Assembly: GCA_963788085.1 (NCBI GenBank) | Contig: CAWBFS010000060.1 | Location: 11,239-75,238, forward strand | From: AP-15 sp963788085 | GTDB taxonomy: Bacteria; Pseudomonadota; Alphaproteobacteria; ATCC43930; CGMCC-115725 | DNA: 64,000 bases | Reading direction: 5' to 3' | In this document: in pieces, positions 63,668 through 64,000 of the stretch | Layout: the number at the start of each line of letters is the position of its first letter | How positions within the stretch are numbered: the first letter of the stretch is position 1 | The notes under the pieces: model-generated | The model's input: the letters and a program-made list of their open reading frames with translations, nothing else | The model's database searches: none | Told to the model about the DNA's origin: nothing | Made by a program: the position numbers and the translations under genes

Positions 63668-64000
63668 GGCGTGAGGGGCGCAGGTCTCCCTTGGGGGTGA
63701 CCCTCAGTCCTTTCATCCGCCGTCATGGGCTGCGCTATGTCCGCGGGCTGCACATGCCGGGGGCCGCGGACTGACGGGCAAGTGGTTCACCTTGCCCGCC
63801 GGTCCGCGAGGCGTTCGCGTCGTCGAGCCTCTCGCTCGCGCATCTCGCTCCGCAGCCTGTCGACGGCAACGCGATCGACAGGCGTGGCGTCTGCGGCATC
63901 GGCACGAGCTCGCCGCGGGCGATGCGTCGCCGGACGCCGCGTCGTCGAGCGGCTGGTTGACCGTGATCGCTTTGAGTGGTCACCCGCATACGCTCTTCGG

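Noticed and set aside
63735..63989. Minus-strand frame near the right end as a recombinase N-terminus
   Set aside because: It lacks the serine-recombinase catalytic motifs and does not connect in frame with the helix-turn-helix segment.
1..64000. CRISPR arrays, tRNA and rRNA genes
   Set aside because: No direct-repeat/spacer pattern, no T-loop or cloverleaf arms and no rRNA-like blocks were found on either strand by eye.

Overview
The window reads as three unrelated bacterial genome pieces joined end to end. Positions 1 to about 6571 carry a fragment that looks verrucomicrobial, probably Opitutales: serA, a leucyl aminopeptidase, a NarL-type two-component pair and a sedolisin (S53) protease. 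Positions about 6572 to 61637 are one long alphaproteobacterial segment. Its first third has the gene order SPOR protein, nagZ, M50 protease, scpA, scpB, tatB, tatC, serS, surE, pcm, LysM/M23 lipoprotein, then yajC, secD, secF and an Mth938-like gene, an arrangement typical of Rhodospirillales/Hyphomicrobiales-type alphaproteobacteria. Positions about 61640 to 64000 look myxobacterial: the C-terminal end of a membrane protein, a GON-like-domain lipoprotein and a small helix-turn-helix protein. Both joins fall inside genes that are cut on both sides, so assembly chimerism is the simplest explanation. The lineage names are inferences from protein style, not from searches.

Many genes, including indispensable ones (scpA, scpB, serS, secD), are broken by single-base frameshifts. 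Where the frames can be read unambiguously, nearly all are one extra base. All three pieces are affected, so I treat these as sequencing errors and give each gene one span across its shifts. Residue numbers in shifted genes are approximate.

Layout of the alphaproteobacterial piece: 6.6-15.3 kb cell-wall recycling, chromosome condensation, Tat export, seryl-tRNA synthesis and repair functions. 15.3-16.3 kb is a repeat-rich gap. 16.3-23.5 kb holds an AAA+ ATPase, the Sec auxiliary complex, small envelope proteins, superoxide dismutase and an NDUFAF6-like protein. 23.5-29.2 kb is a leftward acyl-CoA catabolic operon. 29.3-32.2 kb has a class III cyclase fused to TolB-like and TPR regions, a broken tandem copy, and a Phd/VapC-type toxin-antitoxin pair. 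32.3-39.9 kb is a second acyl-CoA and redox cluster (amidohydrolase, CoA transferase, hydratases, GMC oxidoreductase, luciferase-like monooxygenase, dienelactone hydrolase). 40.0-46.8 kb has a hybrid histidine kinase, a GST/DGPF/ECF-sigma cassette, a methyltransferase and nudC. 46.8-49.7 kb is an accessory island with an AT-rich PadR/membrane-protein pair and an IS91-like transposase remnant, closed by a second, diverged copy of the nudC 3' end. 49.7-54.4 kb is a TetR-EmrAB efflux locus with MAPEG and DUF427 genes. 54.7-58.3 kb is a CO-dehydrogenase-family molybdenum hydroxylase operon (coxM, coxS, coxL), followed by a PLD-like gene, a HigBA-type pair and a decayed coxL fragment. The piece ends with a small membrane protein and an SPFH lipoprotein cut by the second join.

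The most notable non-gene structure is repeat content. A palindromic element is inserted in the same reading frame inside scpA and the cyclase gene, with related copies in emrB and between genes. A roughly 150-base repeat rich in AACAGCGA/TCGCTGTT motifs occurs three times, and several REP-like families sit between genes. No tRNA, rRNA or CRISPR array was recognised.
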